64,000 nucleotides of DNA from Verrucomicrobiales bacterium (lineage in GTDB: Bacteria > Verrucomicrobiota > Verrucomicrobiia > Verrucomicrobiales > DEV007). Positions within the stretch are counted from its first letter, which is position 1. Each line of letters begins with the position of its first letter. Shown in pieces: positions 45,257-55,023 of this stretch. The stretch is taken from the NCBI GenBank assembly GCA_029233965.1, contig JARGOP010000001.1, positions 165,919-229,918 on the forward strand, written 5' to 3'. The notes under the pieces are model-generated. The model saw only the letters and a program-made list of their open reading frames with translations. It did not search any database and was not told where the DNA came from. The translations under genes and the position numbers were made by a program.

Positions 45257-46350
45257 ACCACTCGATTCACCTCATCGATCAGCTGACGGAAACGTCCTGC
45301 CATCCCCCGCCTTTTCGAGCAAATGAGGCGGGGCAAATCCTTGAGATGCGTCTCATCAGCTTCCTCCGGCAGGGCCTCACAGGCTTCGTATTCGCCGTCT
45401 TCGAGAAGATCGAGATACCCGGCGTTGAGCTCGCCAAGCAGCGCAGGCGTGACCGGCTTCTGCAAACGCATCACGAGACGTTTCCCGACGTATCGATAGC
45501 TGTGAAAGTTGCTGTAGAAATTGGTGACCTCCTCTACCGCCGCATCCACATCGACCATCACTTTGAAGAGATGAAAATCGTCTTCCGAAATCAGTCCGAG
45601 GCGAAAGAGGTGATCTTTCACAAACTGCATCCAGGTTTTCCAGTAGGTCCCGCCTTCCGCATCGACAAGAACGACCGGGACAACCTGCGCCTTCCCCGTT
45701 TGAATCAAAGTGAGCACTTCGAAGAGTTCATCCATGGTGCCGAATCCACCCGGTAATGCCGCGATCGCATCGCTCTCCTTCACAAAGGCCAGCTTGCGCG
45801 TGAAGAAATAGTTGAAATTGATCAGCTTCTCATCCCCCTCAATGTGAACGTTGGCTCCCTGCTCGAAAGGGAGCTTGATGTTCAGCCCGAAACTCCCGTC
45901 GCGCCCCGATCCTTCCTGCGCCGCTTCCATGATGCCGGGACCGGCACCGGTAATCGACATGAAGCCTGCCTCCCGCATTTTGGAAGCGAACTCGATGGCA
46001 GCCTGATACTCAGGCTCCTCGGGTCTGGTCCGGGCACTTCCAAAGATGGAGATTTTCCGCTCATCTGCGTAGGGGCCGAAGACCCGGCTCGATTGCCTCA
46101 TTTCCTTGAGCGCCCGGTTGTAGAGCTTCAGGTCTCCTTCCGGAGGGCAATCCCGCCCGAATTTCAATGCCGTGACAATCATTTCCCGGACGAGGGAATT
46201 GGATGCGTCGCAGGCCCACTCCTCTACCAGCTCGCGAATTTTTGCATCAATGGCCTCATCTCCGGTCGTCCCCGATTTGCGGGGAAGCCCGAAAATCCCG
46301 CCTCCGGTGAAGTCACGAGGATCCCGTCGAAGATGGCGTCTTTTACTCAT
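45253..46350 (-). CDS. LOG-family (Rossmann) protein
   Basis: The 365-residue protein has the LOG core: SARTRPEEPEYQ, TGAGPGIMEAAQEG and PGGFGTMDELFEVLTLIQ, the last being the GGxGTxxE signature of cytokinin-riboside phosphoribohydrolase-like proteins. Extra N- and C-terminal parts make it longer than plain LOG proteins (about 180-200). It may hydrolyse nucleotide monophosphates. First gene of the LOG-rnhB-yraN operon. Confidence 0.88.
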   Translation of the reverse strand: MSKRRHLRRDPRDFTGGGIFGLPRKSGTTGDEAIDAKIRELVEEWACDASNSLVREMIVTALKFGRDCPPEGDLKLYNRALKEMRQSSRVFGPYADERKISIFGSARTRPEEPEYQAAIEFASKMREAGFMSITGAGPGIMEAAQEGSGRDGSFGLNIKLPFEQGANVHIEGDEKLINFNYFFTRKLAFVKESDAIAALPGGFGTMDELFEVLTLIQTGKAQVVPVVLVDAEGGTYWKTWMQFVKDHLFRLGLISEDDFHLFKVMVDVDAAVEEVTNFYSNFHSYRYVGKRLVMRLQKPVTPALLGELNAGYLDLLEDGEYEACEALPEEADETHLKDLPRLICSKRRGMAGRFRQLIDEVNRVV

Positions 46351-46468
46351 ACGGGCCGAGGCTACGGGAGGAATGCCTGCGGCTCAATCTCTGATCGAAG
46401 AATCCCGCACTGAAAAAGCCGATTTTTTCCTTTCGTGCCCCCGATTTAGCGTGCTTATTCCCCGCCCC

Positions 46469-47539
46469 ATGTCTATCCCACTTGACGATATCAGAATCGA
46501 CAGCCTCAAGCAGCTCATCGCGCCAACCATTCTTATTGAAGAGGTTCCCGTATCCACCGCTGCGGCTGAAGTGGTATCGGCGGCACGATCCGAGATCGCA
46601 GATATTCTCTCCGGAAAAGATGATCGTGTCCTCGCTGTCGTCGGTCCCTGCTCGATTCATGACACAGACGCCGCGCTCGAATACGCGGATCGCCTTGTCG
46701 GCTTGAAAGCGAAGGTCTCGAATGAACTTCTCCTCGTGATGCGGGTATACTTTGAGAAGCCGCGCACCACGGTGGGCTGGAAGGGCCTGATCAACGATCC
46801 TCACCTCGACGAGTCCTACGATATCAACGAAGGCGTTGCGATCGCCCGCAAGCTCCTCCTCGGCATCGCCGAGAAAGGAATCTCCGCAGGCACCGAGTTT
46901 CTCGACACGATCAGCCCGCAGTTCTACGCTGATCTCATCAGCTGGGGTGCGATCGGAGCACGCACCACCGAGTGCCAACTCCACCGCGAGCTCGCCAGCG
47001 GTCTCAGCATGCCGGTCGGATTCAAGAATGGAACCGGCGGGAATTTCCAGATCGCAATCGATGCAATCCAGTCGGCAAGCCAGCCCCACCGTTTTCTCTC
47101 CGTCACCAAATCAGGAGACAGCGCCATCGTCGCGACCAAGGGCAATGACACCTGCCACATCATTTTGCGTGGCGGAAAAACCGGACCGAACTATGATCGC
47201 GAAAGCGTCGCCGAGGTTCGCAAGGCGCTGGAAGAAAAGGGCCTGGAGCCTGCCCTGATGATCGACTGCAGCCATGCCAACAGCGGCAAGGACTACCACA
47301 ACCAGCCTGGCGTCGCCGCCGAAATCGGTGCGCAGATCGCGAGTGGTGATACCTCCATCCGCGCAGTCATGATCGAAAGCAATCTCAATGAAGGCGCTCA
47401 GAAGATCAATTCCGACCGCTCCAAGCTGGAATACGGCGTCAGTGTCACCGACTCCTGCGTCAGCTGGGAAACCACGGTTAAGATGATCGATCAGCTCGCG
47501 ACAGACGTCCGCAAGCGACGTGCGACATTTCTGGCTTGA
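46469..47539 (+). CDS. aroG: 3-deoxy-7-phosphoheptulonate synthase (AroG type)
   Basis: Class I DAHP synthase, the first step of aromatic amino acid synthesis from PEP and erythrose-4-phosphate. I start at ATG 46469, giving 356 residues like E. coli AroG (350). Motifs are VVGPCSIHD, MRVYFEKPRTTVGWKG, GARTTECQLHRELASGLSMPVGFKNGT-type text and HANSGKDY, with VTDSCVSWE at the end. Frames reaching further upstream overlap the divergent LOG gene. A hairpin follows 15 bp after the stop. Confidence 0.95.
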   Translation: MSIPLDDIRIDSLKQLIAPTILIEEVPVSTAAAEVVSAARSEIADILSGKDDRVLAVVGPCSIHDTDAALEYADRLVGLKAKVSNELLLVMRVYFEKPRTTVGWKGLINDPHLDESYDINEGVAIARKLLLGIAEKGISAGTEFLDTISPQFYADLISWGAIGARTTECQLHRELASGLSMPVGFKNGTGGNFQIAIDAIQSASQPHRFLSVTKSGDSAIVATKGNDTCHIILRGGKTGPNYDRESVAEVRKALEEKGLEPALMIDCSHANSGKDYHNQPGVAAEIGAQIASGDTSIRAVMIESNLNEGAQKINSDRSKLEYGVSVTDSCVSWETTVKMIDQLATDVRKRRATFLA

Positions 47540-47553
47540 GTCTTCTGCGGCAT

Positions 47554-47592
47554 CCAGCAGGGTTGAGTCTGCGACCCAACCCTGTTGGGTGG
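47554..47592 (+). terminator. Repeat hairpin after aroG, terminator-like
   Basis: CCAGCAGGGTTG (47554-47565) can pair with CAACCCTGTTGG (47577-47588); the only non-Watson-Crick pair is one G-T. The loop is 11 bases. No T run follows, so termination is uncertain. It is the full-length, two-armed member of the CAACAGGGTTG repeat group. Confidence 0.5.
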
Positions 47593-47641
47593 CACTAATT
47601 GGCACTGGTATTTGCGAATGGTCACGCGATAGAGTTCCGGC

Positions 47642-49027
47642 ATGCGATTCTTCCCTGCCGCTCTCCTCCTCTTCCTCACCGGACTCATCCATGCAAAGGA
47701 CCGCCCCAATGTCCTCCTGATTTGCATTGATGACCTTCGTCCGGAGCTGAATTGCTACGGCGTCGACTACATTCATTCCCCCCACATCGACCGTCTCGCG
47801 GCGACAGGGATTCGCTTTGACCGGCACTATGTGCAGGCTCCAACTTGTGGTGCCTCACGCTACGCCTTGATGACCGGCAAGTATGGCCCTTCCGCCAACG
47901 ACGCTCTTTTCAAGCGGATCGAAGGAGTGAGCTCACCCACGGCACCGGAGTGGTTCCGCGAAAACGGCTACATCACTGTTTCGGTCGGGAAAGTGTCTCA
48001 TCATCCCGGAGGCCTTGGCGGTCCGGATTGGAACAACGAAGCAATTATCGAAATGCCCAATGCCTGGGTCCGTCACCCCATGCCCGTGGGCGACTGGCAA
48101 CACCCCCGCGGAGCGATGCATGGCCTCGCGCACGGGGAGATTCGCGTAAACGCCAAAGACATGGATCTGTTCCAGTCGGAAGAAGGCTACGACGACATCT
48201 ACCCGGACGGTCTCATCACCGATACCGCGCTGGAAGAGTTGAATGAACTGGCTGCGGCGAGTGATACCGAACCTTTCTTTCTCGCCGTCGGTATTATTCG
48301 CCCGCACCTCCCCTTCGGTGCTCCCGCGAAATACATGAAGCACTACGAAGGCGTCGAGCTTCCCCCGATTCCTCACTCCGCAAAGCCGGAAGGCAAAACC
48401 ACCTGGCACAAATCCGGGGAGTTCATGAAATACAATCGTTGGGGGCGCGATCCGAATACCGACGCAGAGTTTGCCGATGAGGTGCGCCGCCACTACGCCG
48501 CCTGCGTCACCTATGCGGATGCACAGGCGGGACGGCTTCTCAATCGACTTGAGGAACTGGGACTCAGCGGCAATACGATTGTGGTTCTGTGGGGGGATCA
48601 TGGATGGCATCTCGGGGAACATGCGATCTGGGGAAAACATGCGCTGTTTGAGGAATCGCTGCATTCACCGCTCATCGTTCGCTACCCCGGCATGCCTGAA
48701 CCCGGCGCAGCGACGAATGAAATCGTCGAGACAATCGACATTTTTCCCACCCTCGCCGACCTTGCCGGTCTTCAGGCACCGGACTTTCCGGATGGCCGCT
48801 CTCTGCGTCCCCTCATCGAAGAAAAGGCTTCCGGCCGACCCGCTATTTCCTACTACCGCAATAATCTCACAACGATCCGGACAGATCGCTACCGCATGAT
48901 TCTTCATCCGGACTTTGTGGAACTTTATGACCACACGACGGAGGCAGGTGAAACAGTCAATGTCGCCGAAGCAAATCCCGAAGTCGTCGCCGAGCTGACA
49001 GCGCTACTGAAGGCGAGGAGACCCTGA
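47642..49027 (+). CDS. Secreted sulfatase, iduronate-2-sulfatase-like
   Basis: The 461-residue protein has a signal peptide (ending LTGLIHA) and the layout of the iduronate-2-sulfatase group: [15 protein letters not shown] with metal-binding Asp pair, the activation motif [14 protein letters not shown] (CGASR, Ala in place of Pro in CxPxR), GKVSHHPGG, and [12 protein letters not shown]. Cysteine-type activation to formylglycine is expected because CxAxR is tolerated by some maturation systems. Stands alone after aroG. Confidence 0.92.
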   Translation: MRFFPAALLLFLTGLIHAKDRPNVLLICIDDLRPELNCYGVDYIHSPHIDRLAATGIRFDRHYVQAPTCGASRYALMTGKYGPSANDALFKRIEGVSSPTAPEWFRENGYITVSVGKVSHHPGGLGGPDWNNEAIIEMPNAWVRHPMPVGDWQHPRGAMHGLAHGEIRVNAKDMDLFQSEEGYDDIYPDGLITDTALEELNELAAASDTEPFFLAVGIIRPHLPFGAPAKYMKHYEGVELPPIPHSAKPEGKTTWHKSGEFMKYNRWGRDPNTDAEFADEVRRHYAACVTYADAQAGRLLNRLEELGLSGNTIVVLWGDHGWHLGEHAIWGKHALFEESLHSPLIVRYPGMPEPGAATNEIVETIDIFPTLADLAGLQAPDFPDGRSLRPLIEEKASGRPAISYYRNNLTTIRTDRYRMILHPDFVELYDHTTEAGETVNVAEANPEVVAELTALLKARRP

Positions 49028-49053
49028 GACTTCCCGACAGGAAACCCACTCAC

Positions 49054-50361
49054 TCAACTCACTCCGTGAGTTTGTATTTTCGCTTTCAGCAGTCCCATCA
49101 GCGAATACAAACCGAAGTAGGCCCGGTTCAGGTAAATCGAGTCGGCCGATCCCCGCGCCGTTTTCATCTGCTTGAGTTCGGAATTCTTCCGCTGCTCCTC
49201 CCCCATCTCGAAGATGCCGGCCATGTAGGACTCGTCACTGAAGTCGAAAGAACCTTCATGAAACGGTCGCCCCAGCAACCTTGCCCCCCGCTCCGCGCCT
49301 TCGAGAATCAACGCACGCTCGCGGGGCGAGTCCGCATCCGAAAGAACCTGAAGTTGCCTCAGGCCCGCTTCAAATTGGACGGGATCGTTCAACACCTCAA
49401 GATCGAGAAAGCGGAAGTAATCCCGGTGAAAATCCGGATCGAGCTCTTTGGTGCATCCGAAGTCCAACACCACCACTTCGTTGTTTTCATCAACGAGAAA
49501 GTTGCCGGGATGGGGATCGGCATGGAATTGCTTCAGCTCATGAATCTGGAACTGGTAGAAATCCCAGATCGCCTGGGCAACGCGGTTCTTCACTTCCTGG
49601 TCCGACTCCCCACTCGCAAAGCGATCGAGAGGCCGACCATCGATCCAGTCCATCGTGAGGACCCGCCGGTTCGAGAGTTCCGGGTAGTAGGTCGGAAACC
49701 TGAGCCCCTCAACCTTGCCTTGAGTGGCCCTGGAAAGGTGGATGGACCGCTCCAGTTCCAGTGAATAATCGGTCTCCTCGAGAAGGCGCTTTTTGACCTC
49801 CTGAAAATAAGGCTCCACATCCAGGTCGCTCAGTCCCAGCATTTGCAATGCGACGGGCTTCACGACCGCGAGATCACTGTGTAAGCTGTCGGCGACACCC
49901 GGATACTGAACCTTGACCGCGAAGGTCTGCCCGCCTTTTGTCGCCTCATGAACCTGTCCGATCGAAGCGCCATGCTTTGCGAATTGGGAAAACGTATCGA
50001 AGAGATCGAGAGGGGCCTTCGCGAACTCACGCTGGAAGGTTCTCACAACGAGTGGATAAGACAGCGGTGGAGCCGAATACTGGGCCTGCGCAAACTGGGT
50101 CCGGAAGGCTTCCGGGAGCATGTTCCTGTCGATGCTCAGCATCTGGGCGAGCTTGAGCGGCCCTCCTTTGAGCCTCGAAAAGGTGTCGTAAACAGCACCG
50201 GCATTAGCCTCGTCGAGCGCCGTGCGATCATTCCCTCCGCCCACAGCACGCCTGCCGTAGTGCTTGAGATAGTTCACCCCGACTTTGGCCCCTGCTCCGG
50301 CGAGAGCCGCGATTCTTGAAGCCTTGCCTGAAGGCATCGATGATTGCCCGGGAGTTTTCAT
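49054..50361 (-). CDS. ABC1/AarF (UbiB-like) kinase family protein
   Basis: The start is ATG at 50361, overlapping the TetR gene stop as ATGA; a TTG seven codons upstream is also in frame. The 435 residues have the ABC1 family features KXGQ-like LKGGPLKLAQMLSI, GQVHEATKGGQTFAVKVQYPG with the kinase Lys, HADPHPGNFLVDE and VLDFGCTKEL. UbiB-like proteins are atypical kinases often tied to quinone biosynthesis; there is no quinone gene next door. Regulation by the adjacent TetR-like protein is likely. Confidence 0.88.
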   Translation of the reverse strand: MKTPGQSSMPSGKASRIAALAGAGAKVGVNYLKHYGRRAVGGGNDRTALDEANAGAVYDTFSRLKGGPLKLAQMLSIDRNMLPEAFRTQFAQAQYSAPPLSYPLVVRTFQREFAKAPLDLFDTFSQFAKHGASIGQVHEATKGGQTFAVKVQYPGVADSLHSDLAVVKPVALQMLGLSDLDVEPYFQEVKKRLLEETDYSLELERSIHLSRATQGKVEGLRFPTYYPELSNRRVLTMDWIDGRPLDRFASGESDQEVKNRVAQAIWDFYQFQIHELKQFHADPHPGNFLVDENNEVVVLDFGCTKELDPDFHRDYFRFLDLEVLNDPVQFEAGLRQLQVLSDADSPRERALILEGAERGARLLGRPFHEGSFDFSDESYMAGIFEMGEEQRKNSELKQMKTARGSADSIYLNRAYFGLYSLMGLLKAKIQTHGVS

Positions 50362-51005
50362 GCCTGGTTTGACGGCCCCCAACTGCGACCGCTGAGGAAA
50401 CGAAAGAGATCAAAGGCGGAGTCAACGGCCTGCGTTCCGATGACGTCAAAAGCAAGACGGACTGATTTTTCGATGTAAGCATCGGTCCGCTCGAAGCGGG
50501 TGCTCGTGTCCTCGAGATTAAACTCGATCACCGAAAGAAGATGGCCGAAAAGCCCGAGAGGATAGGCCTGTGTCAGGGTACCGCGACAGGCAACTTCGCC
50601 GCTTTCCTTCCCCGAATCGAGAACGCGCTCAGCAAATTCGGTGAAGACCTGACGCATCCCGCAGAGACTCCGGTGAGGCTTATCCCCTTTCGGAAGTCGG
50701 GGAAAGCGGGAGAGAAAGAATGACCGTTGATCGAGAATGCGGTCACAGAGAGCGTAGCAGAAAGTGAGCAGTTTCTGCTGCGCGCTGAAGCCGCCCCATT
50801 CCTCCGAATGCTCAACTGCGGCGATCGCATCGGTGACAACCCGCTTCCAGAGGTGAGCCTCGAGTGCATCGAAGGAAGCAAAGTGCTCGAAGAACTCCCG
50901 CTCACTGATCTCGAGTTCTTTTGCGAAAGAGTAGACGGAAGCAGGAGGATGCCCTGTCTCCAGAACGGTGTGGATATATTTCCCAATGACGTGCTCGTGA
51001 TCCAT
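50358..51005 (-). CDS. TetR-family-like transcriptional regulator
   Basis: The 215-residue protein has an N-terminal helix-turn-helix (about 15-50: VYSFAKELEISEREFFEHFASFDALEAHLW) and a helical C-terminal ligand region, as in TetR proteins. It is coupled to the AarF gene (ATGA overlap), so it probably regulates this pair. The ligand is unknown. Confidence 0.75.
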   Translation of the reverse strand: MDHEHVIGKYIHTVLETGHPPASVYSFAKELEISEREFFEHFASFDALEAHLWKRVVTDAIAAVEHSEEWGGFSAQQKLLTFCYALCDRILDQRSFFLSRFPRLPKGDKPHRSLCGMRQVFTEFAERVLDSGKESGEVACRGTLTQAYPLGLFGHLLSVIEFNLEDTSTRFERTDAYIEKSVRLAFDVIGTQAVDSAFDLFRFLSGRSWGPSNQA

Positions 51006-51236
51006 TGATGATCAATACGCACACCGGTGGGAATTAGTTCTCCTGAAACGAGCGCGATAACCGGAACTTCCGCCGCTCACGCTGACCGGGCGAAGAACCG
51101 GGCCTTTTGTCCGAAATCAACGGGAGTAGAGCGGATACAGCCGAAGGCAAAGTCGGCCCGACTTGAATTCCGTCTCGAAGATGATAAGAGGAAGGGGCGA
51201 CACTCCTGTCGCTCGCAGTGCCCCGGCTGATGAAGG

Positions 51237-51992
51237 TCAGTCCGCCACTGCCTCACGGGCAGCCGCGGCGGTGTAATCCCGGTTCAATTTCGCGATCACG
51301 TCAGCACTGATCTCCTTCGGACAGACCGCTTCGCACTCGTATTGGTTGGTGCAGTTGCCGAAGCCCTCTGCATCCATCTGCCTTACGAGAGCCAGGGTTC
51401 TCTTGTCCTTTTCAGGGTGCCCCTGGGGAAGGCGGTTGAGGTGATTCGCTTTCGCTCCGACAAAGAGCATCGCGCTCGCATTCTTACACGCGGCAACACA
51501 AGCTCCGCAACCGATGCAGGCCGCCGAATCGAAAGAGGCGTCCGCATCGTGTTTGCCGATCGGAACAGCATTCGCATCCGGTGCCGAACCGGTCCTGACA
51601 TCGATGTATCCTCCGGCTGCAATAATGCGGTCAAAGGCGGAACGATCCACCATGAGATCTTTCACAATCGGGAACGCTTTCGCCCGGAAAGGCTCGATCC
51701 AGATCGTGTCACCGTCGCGGAACTTCCGCATGTGAACCTGACAGGTCGTGATGCCCTTTTCTTTGCTGTGAGGCACACCGTTAATCGTCAGCGAACACAT
51801 TCCGCAGATCCCCTCGCGACAATCGTGGTCGAAGTGAATCGGATCATGGCCATCAAGGATGATGCGCTCGTTCACGATGTCGAGCATCTCGAGGAAGGAG
51901 GCCTCCTCCGGGATGTCCTTCGCATCGTAGGTCTGGATGCTTCCAGTATCGTTCGCGTGGGCCTGACGCCAGACTTTGAGAGTGAGATTCAT
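51237..51992 (-). CDS. sdhB: Succinate dehydrogenase/fumarate reductase iron-sulfur subunit
   Basis: Electron-transfer subunit linking the flavoprotein and the membrane subunit. The 251-residue protein has a [2Fe-2S] cluster set ([15 protein letters not shown]) and two Cys sets for the [4Fe-4S] and [3Fe-4S] clusters ([13 protein letters not shown] and CEAVCPKEI). Last gene of the sdhC-sdhA-sdhB run. Confidence 0.95.
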   Translation of the reverse strand: MNLTLKVWRQAHANDTGSIQTYDAKDIPEEASFLEMLDIVNERIILDGHDPIHFDHDCREGICGMCSLTINGVPHSKEKGITTCQVHMRKFRDGDTIWIEPFRAKAFPIVKDLMVDRSAFDRIIAAGGYIDVRTGSAPDANAVPIGKHDADASFDSAACIGCGACVAACKNASAMLFVGAKANHLNRLPQGHPEKDKRTLALVRQMDAEGFGNCTNQYECEAVCPKEISADVIAKLNRDYTAAAAREAVAD

Positions 51993-52034
51993 ATCGTCGT
52001 CGGTAAATTTGGAGAGTGTTACGTTGGCAAGCGC

Positions 52035-54041
52035 TTACTTGTAGCTGCGGACGCTGAGTTTCACATTTTCGAAGACCAGTTTTTCCTTGTGCAGAATTGG
52101 CTCCTCACCCGGTTCGGTGTATTCCCAGGCGGCAACATACGCAAATTCATCGTCGCGACGCTTTGCCTCGCCTTCGTTGGTGAAGCCGGACTGAACGGCT
52201 TCGTCGTCCTTCGTGAACTGGTATTCCTCACGGAAGTGACCACCACAGGATTCCTCGCGGTTGAGCGCGTCATGACAAAGGACTTCCGCAAAGTCGATAA
52301 AGTCAGCAACCCGGCCGGCCTTCTCGAGCTCCATGTTCACCCCGTCAGCGGTGCCCGGAATTTTCACGTTCTCCCAGAAGTCTTTCCTGATTTCGGGAAT
52401 CCGCTTGAGCGCTTCTTCCAGCCCCTCCCTCGTGCGCGCCATGCCGCACTTATCCCAGATGAGAAGACCGAGTTCACGATGAAAACTGTCGACCGTTTTT
52501 GTCCCCTTGATGCTGAGAAGCTTTTCGATGCGCTCTTTCACCTGCGCTTCCGCCTCGGCAAACTCCGGGGCGTCAACGGTCACGGCACCGGGAGTCTGAT
52601 CAACGAGATAATCCGGAAGCGTCGCCGGAATCACGAAGTAGCCGTCGGCAAGTCCCTGCATAAGAGCACTCGCTCCGAGGCGGTTGGCGCCGTGGTCGGA
52701 GAAATTGGCTTCGCCGAGAACGTGAAGGCCTTTCACATTCGACTGGAGATTGTAGTCCACCCAGAGGCCGCCCATCGTGTAGTGGACTGCCGGGTAAATC
52801 ATCATCGGCGTCTTGTAAGGGTTGTCGCCGGTAATCTTCTCATACATCTGGAAAAGGTTACCGTAGCGGGCGCGGATCGTATCTTCGCCAAGGCGGGCGA
52901 TCGCATCGCTGAAATCAAGGAAGACACCGAGCCCGGTCTTCGCAACGCCGCGACCTTCGTCACAGACTTCCTTCGCGGAGCGGGAGGAGATGTCACGGGG
53001 TGCCAGATTTCCGAAGGAGGGATACTTCCGCTCGAGGTAGTAATCCCGATCTTCCTCAGCCACGTCTTTGGCGGTGAGCTCTCCTTCGCGAATCTTCTTT
53101 GCAACCTCAGCATCTTTCGGCGCCCAGATGCGACCATCGTTTCGGAGTGACTCAGACATCAGGGTCAGCTTGCTCTGATAGTCACCGCTCACGGGAATAC
53201 AGGTCGGGTGAATCTGCGTGTAGCAGGGATTCGCCATGTAGGCGCCGCGCTTGTGAGCACGGAAGGCCGCCATGACGTTGCAGCCCATCGCATTGGTGGA
53301 AAGGAAGAAGACGTTGCCGTAACCGCCGGTAGCAAGAATAACGCAGTCTGCGGCGTGGCTTTCGATTTCGCCCGTGCGAAGATCACGAGTGATAATGCCC
53401 TTCGCGTGTCCGTCCACTTTCACGAGATCCAGCATTTCGGTGCGCGGATACATCGTCACTCCACCTTTGGCGATTTCCTTCTCAAGCGCCTGGTAGGCCC
53501 CGATGAGAAGTTGCTGACCGGTCTGGCCTCTGGCGTAAAAGGTCCGGCTCACCTGAGCACCACCGAAGGATCGGTTGTCGAGGAGTCCGCCATACTCGCG
53601 GGCAAAAGGAACGCCCTGGGCGACGCACTGGTCAATGATGTTCACACTGACCTCGGCGAGGCGGTGCACGTTGGCTTCGCGGGAGCGGAAATCGCCACCT
53701 TTGATCGTGTCGTAGAAAAGACGCCAGACTGAGTCCCCGTCATTCTGATAGTTCTTCGCCGCGTTGATTCCCCCCTGTGCCGCGATGGAGTGCGCACGTC
53801 GCGGAGAGTCCTGATAACAGAAACACTTCACCTGGTAGCCGAGTTCTGAAAGAGTCGCGGCCGCCGATCCACCGGCGAGACCGGAACCCACCACAATGAT
53901 GGTATATTTTCGCTTGTTGGCCGGGTTAATCAGCTTCGCAGTACTCTTGAAGTTGGTCCACTTATCAGCGAGAGGGCCGTCGGGGATAGAGGATTCGAGC
54001 GTGCCGGCGAGTGAGCCTGTGGTTGAGCCGTCGTATGCCAT
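52035..54041 (-). CDS. sdhA: Succinate dehydrogenase/fumarate reductase flavoprotein subunit
   Basis: The 668-residue catalytic subunit carries the FAD dinucleotide fold ([19 protein letters not shown]) and the covalent-FAD His in [19 protein letters not shown]. Substrate region is near [20 protein letters not shown] and [11 protein letters not shown]. The length and the extended text match the menaquinone-linked, Bacteroidetes/epsilon-type enzymes in my judgement. It lies between sdhC and sdhB. Confidence 0.95.
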   Translation of the reverse strand: MAYDGSTTGSLAGTLESSIPDGPLADKWTNFKSTAKLINPANKRKYTIIVVGSGLAGGSAAATLSELGYQVKCFCYQDSPRRAHSIAAQGGINAAKNYQNDGDSVWRLFYDTIKGGDFRSREANVHRLAEVSVNIIDQCVAQGVPFAREYGGLLDNRSFGGAQVSRTFYARGQTGQQLLIGAYQALEKEIAKGGVTMYPRTEMLDLVKVDGHAKGIITRDLRTGEIESHAADCVILATGGYGNVFFLSTNAMGCNVMAAFRAHKRGAYMANPCYTQIHPTCIPVSGDYQSKLTLMSESLRNDGRIWAPKDAEVAKKIREGELTAKDVAEEDRDYYLERKYPSFGNLAPRDISSRSAKEVCDEGRGVAKTGLGVFLDFSDAIARLGEDTIRARYGNLFQMYEKITGDNPYKTPMMIYPAVHYTMGGLWVDYNLQSNVKGLHVLGEANFSDHGANRLGASALMQGLADGYFVIPATLPDYLVDQTPGAVTVDAPEFAEAEAQVKERIEKLLSIKGTKTVDSFHRELGLLIWDKCGMARTREGLEEALKRIPEIRKDFWENVKIPGTADGVNMELEKAGRVADFIDFAEVLCHDALNREESCGGHFREEYQFTKDDEAVQSGFTNEGEAKRRDDEFAYVAAWEYTEPGEEPILHKEKLVFENVKLSVRSYK

Positions 54042-54076
54042 GGGATGAGTCAGTGAGAGTTTCGGGAAATTTCGGA

Positions 54077-54838
54077 TCAGGATTCGGTAGTTGCTTCAAT
54101 GACCGCGGAGTGTGCCGCTGATTTTTCAGGCACCCCCTTGTCCTTCAGAATATTGACGGAGCTGAGGAACGGAATGGAGATAAACCCGAGCCACAGGATC
54201 ACCGTAACGGCGAGACCGATCTTGCCGGTAATCCATTTCGTCTTCTCCGAGCGAAGCCCCAAGGTCTGGAAAAGCGAGGAGATACCGTGATTCAGATGCG
54301 TGCAGAAAAAGGAGATCGCCACGATGTAAAAAAGCACCACGAGGGGGTTCTGGAATCCCGCGATGACCATGCCATAGACATCATGACGGCTCGGATCCAT
54401 CGGGTCTTTCATCGCCGCGAGATCGGGGTCGACGCGGACGGTAAAGTGGAGAAGATGAAAGACAACAAATCCCAGAACCGTGAGTCCGCTGAATATCATC
54501 ATGCGGGAACTGCGGGGCGCCTGGACCGTTGCCTCGTAGGCGTAACGGCTGCTGCGGGCGGCACGGTTTTCCCGGACCAGCGCGATCGTTGCGACGATAT
54601 GAAGCACAAAGGCACCCATGAGGCCGAGACGGAAAATCCAGATGCCCCAGCCGTGAAGGAAGTGATGGAGAAAGTAGGCATAATCGTTCAGCGACTCACG
54701 TCCCTGAAAAATCAACAGATTGCCGACCATGTGAGCGATAAGAAAACCTACGAGCATGACCCCTGTCACAGCAACGATGAGCTTTTTACCAATGGAGGAT
54801 TCCCAAAATCCAATAAGTGCTTTTCCTAGCGCGTTCAT
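54077..54838 (-). CDS. sdhC: Succinate dehydrogenase cytochrome b subunit
   Basis: ATG at 54838 gives 253 residues with five hydrophobic segments and several His residues suited to haem b (for example [16 protein letters not shown] and LHHFLHGWG and [10 protein letters not shown]). Single-polypeptide anchor of type B (two-haem) succinate:quinone oxidoreductases. The frame is open 44 codons further upstream, but those residues lack family character. Followed by sdhA. Confidence 0.93.
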   Translation of the reverse strand: MNALGKALIGFWESSIGKKLIVAVTGVMLVGFLIAHMVGNLLIFQGRESLNDYAYFLHHFLHGWGIWIFRLGLMGAFVLHIVATIALVRENRAARSSRYAYEATVQAPRSSRMMIFSGLTVLGFVVFHLLHFTVRVDPDLAAMKDPMDPSRHDVYGMVIAGFQNPLVVLFYIVAISFFCTHLNHGISSLFQTLGLRSEKTKWITGKIGLAVTVILWLGFISIPFLSSVNILKDKGVPEKSAAHSAVIEATTES

Positions 54839-55023
54839 TTCCGGTTTCTTAAGCAATACGATGCCTTTTTGCAAGAAGATGGGGGGCGAAAAACGGAAAT
54901 AGTGCAAAATAAATCGATTCCCTGCAAAATTGGTGCATTCGTTGCGGAATACCAGGGTCTCTTGGGACATATTCTCATTGCCAAATGCCCTTGGCGCCCC
55001 CTAGCATCACCCATTTCGGAACC

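Noticed and set aside
46172..46468. Upstream extension of the DAHP synthase frame
   Set aside because: It lies opposite the LOG gene and lacks family residues; the ATG at 46469 matches AroG length.
51342..53150. 602-codon open frame on the plus strand opposite sdhA and sdhB
   Set aside because: It is the mirror of two well-supported genes and has no recognisable family; long antisense frames are common in GC-rich DNA.
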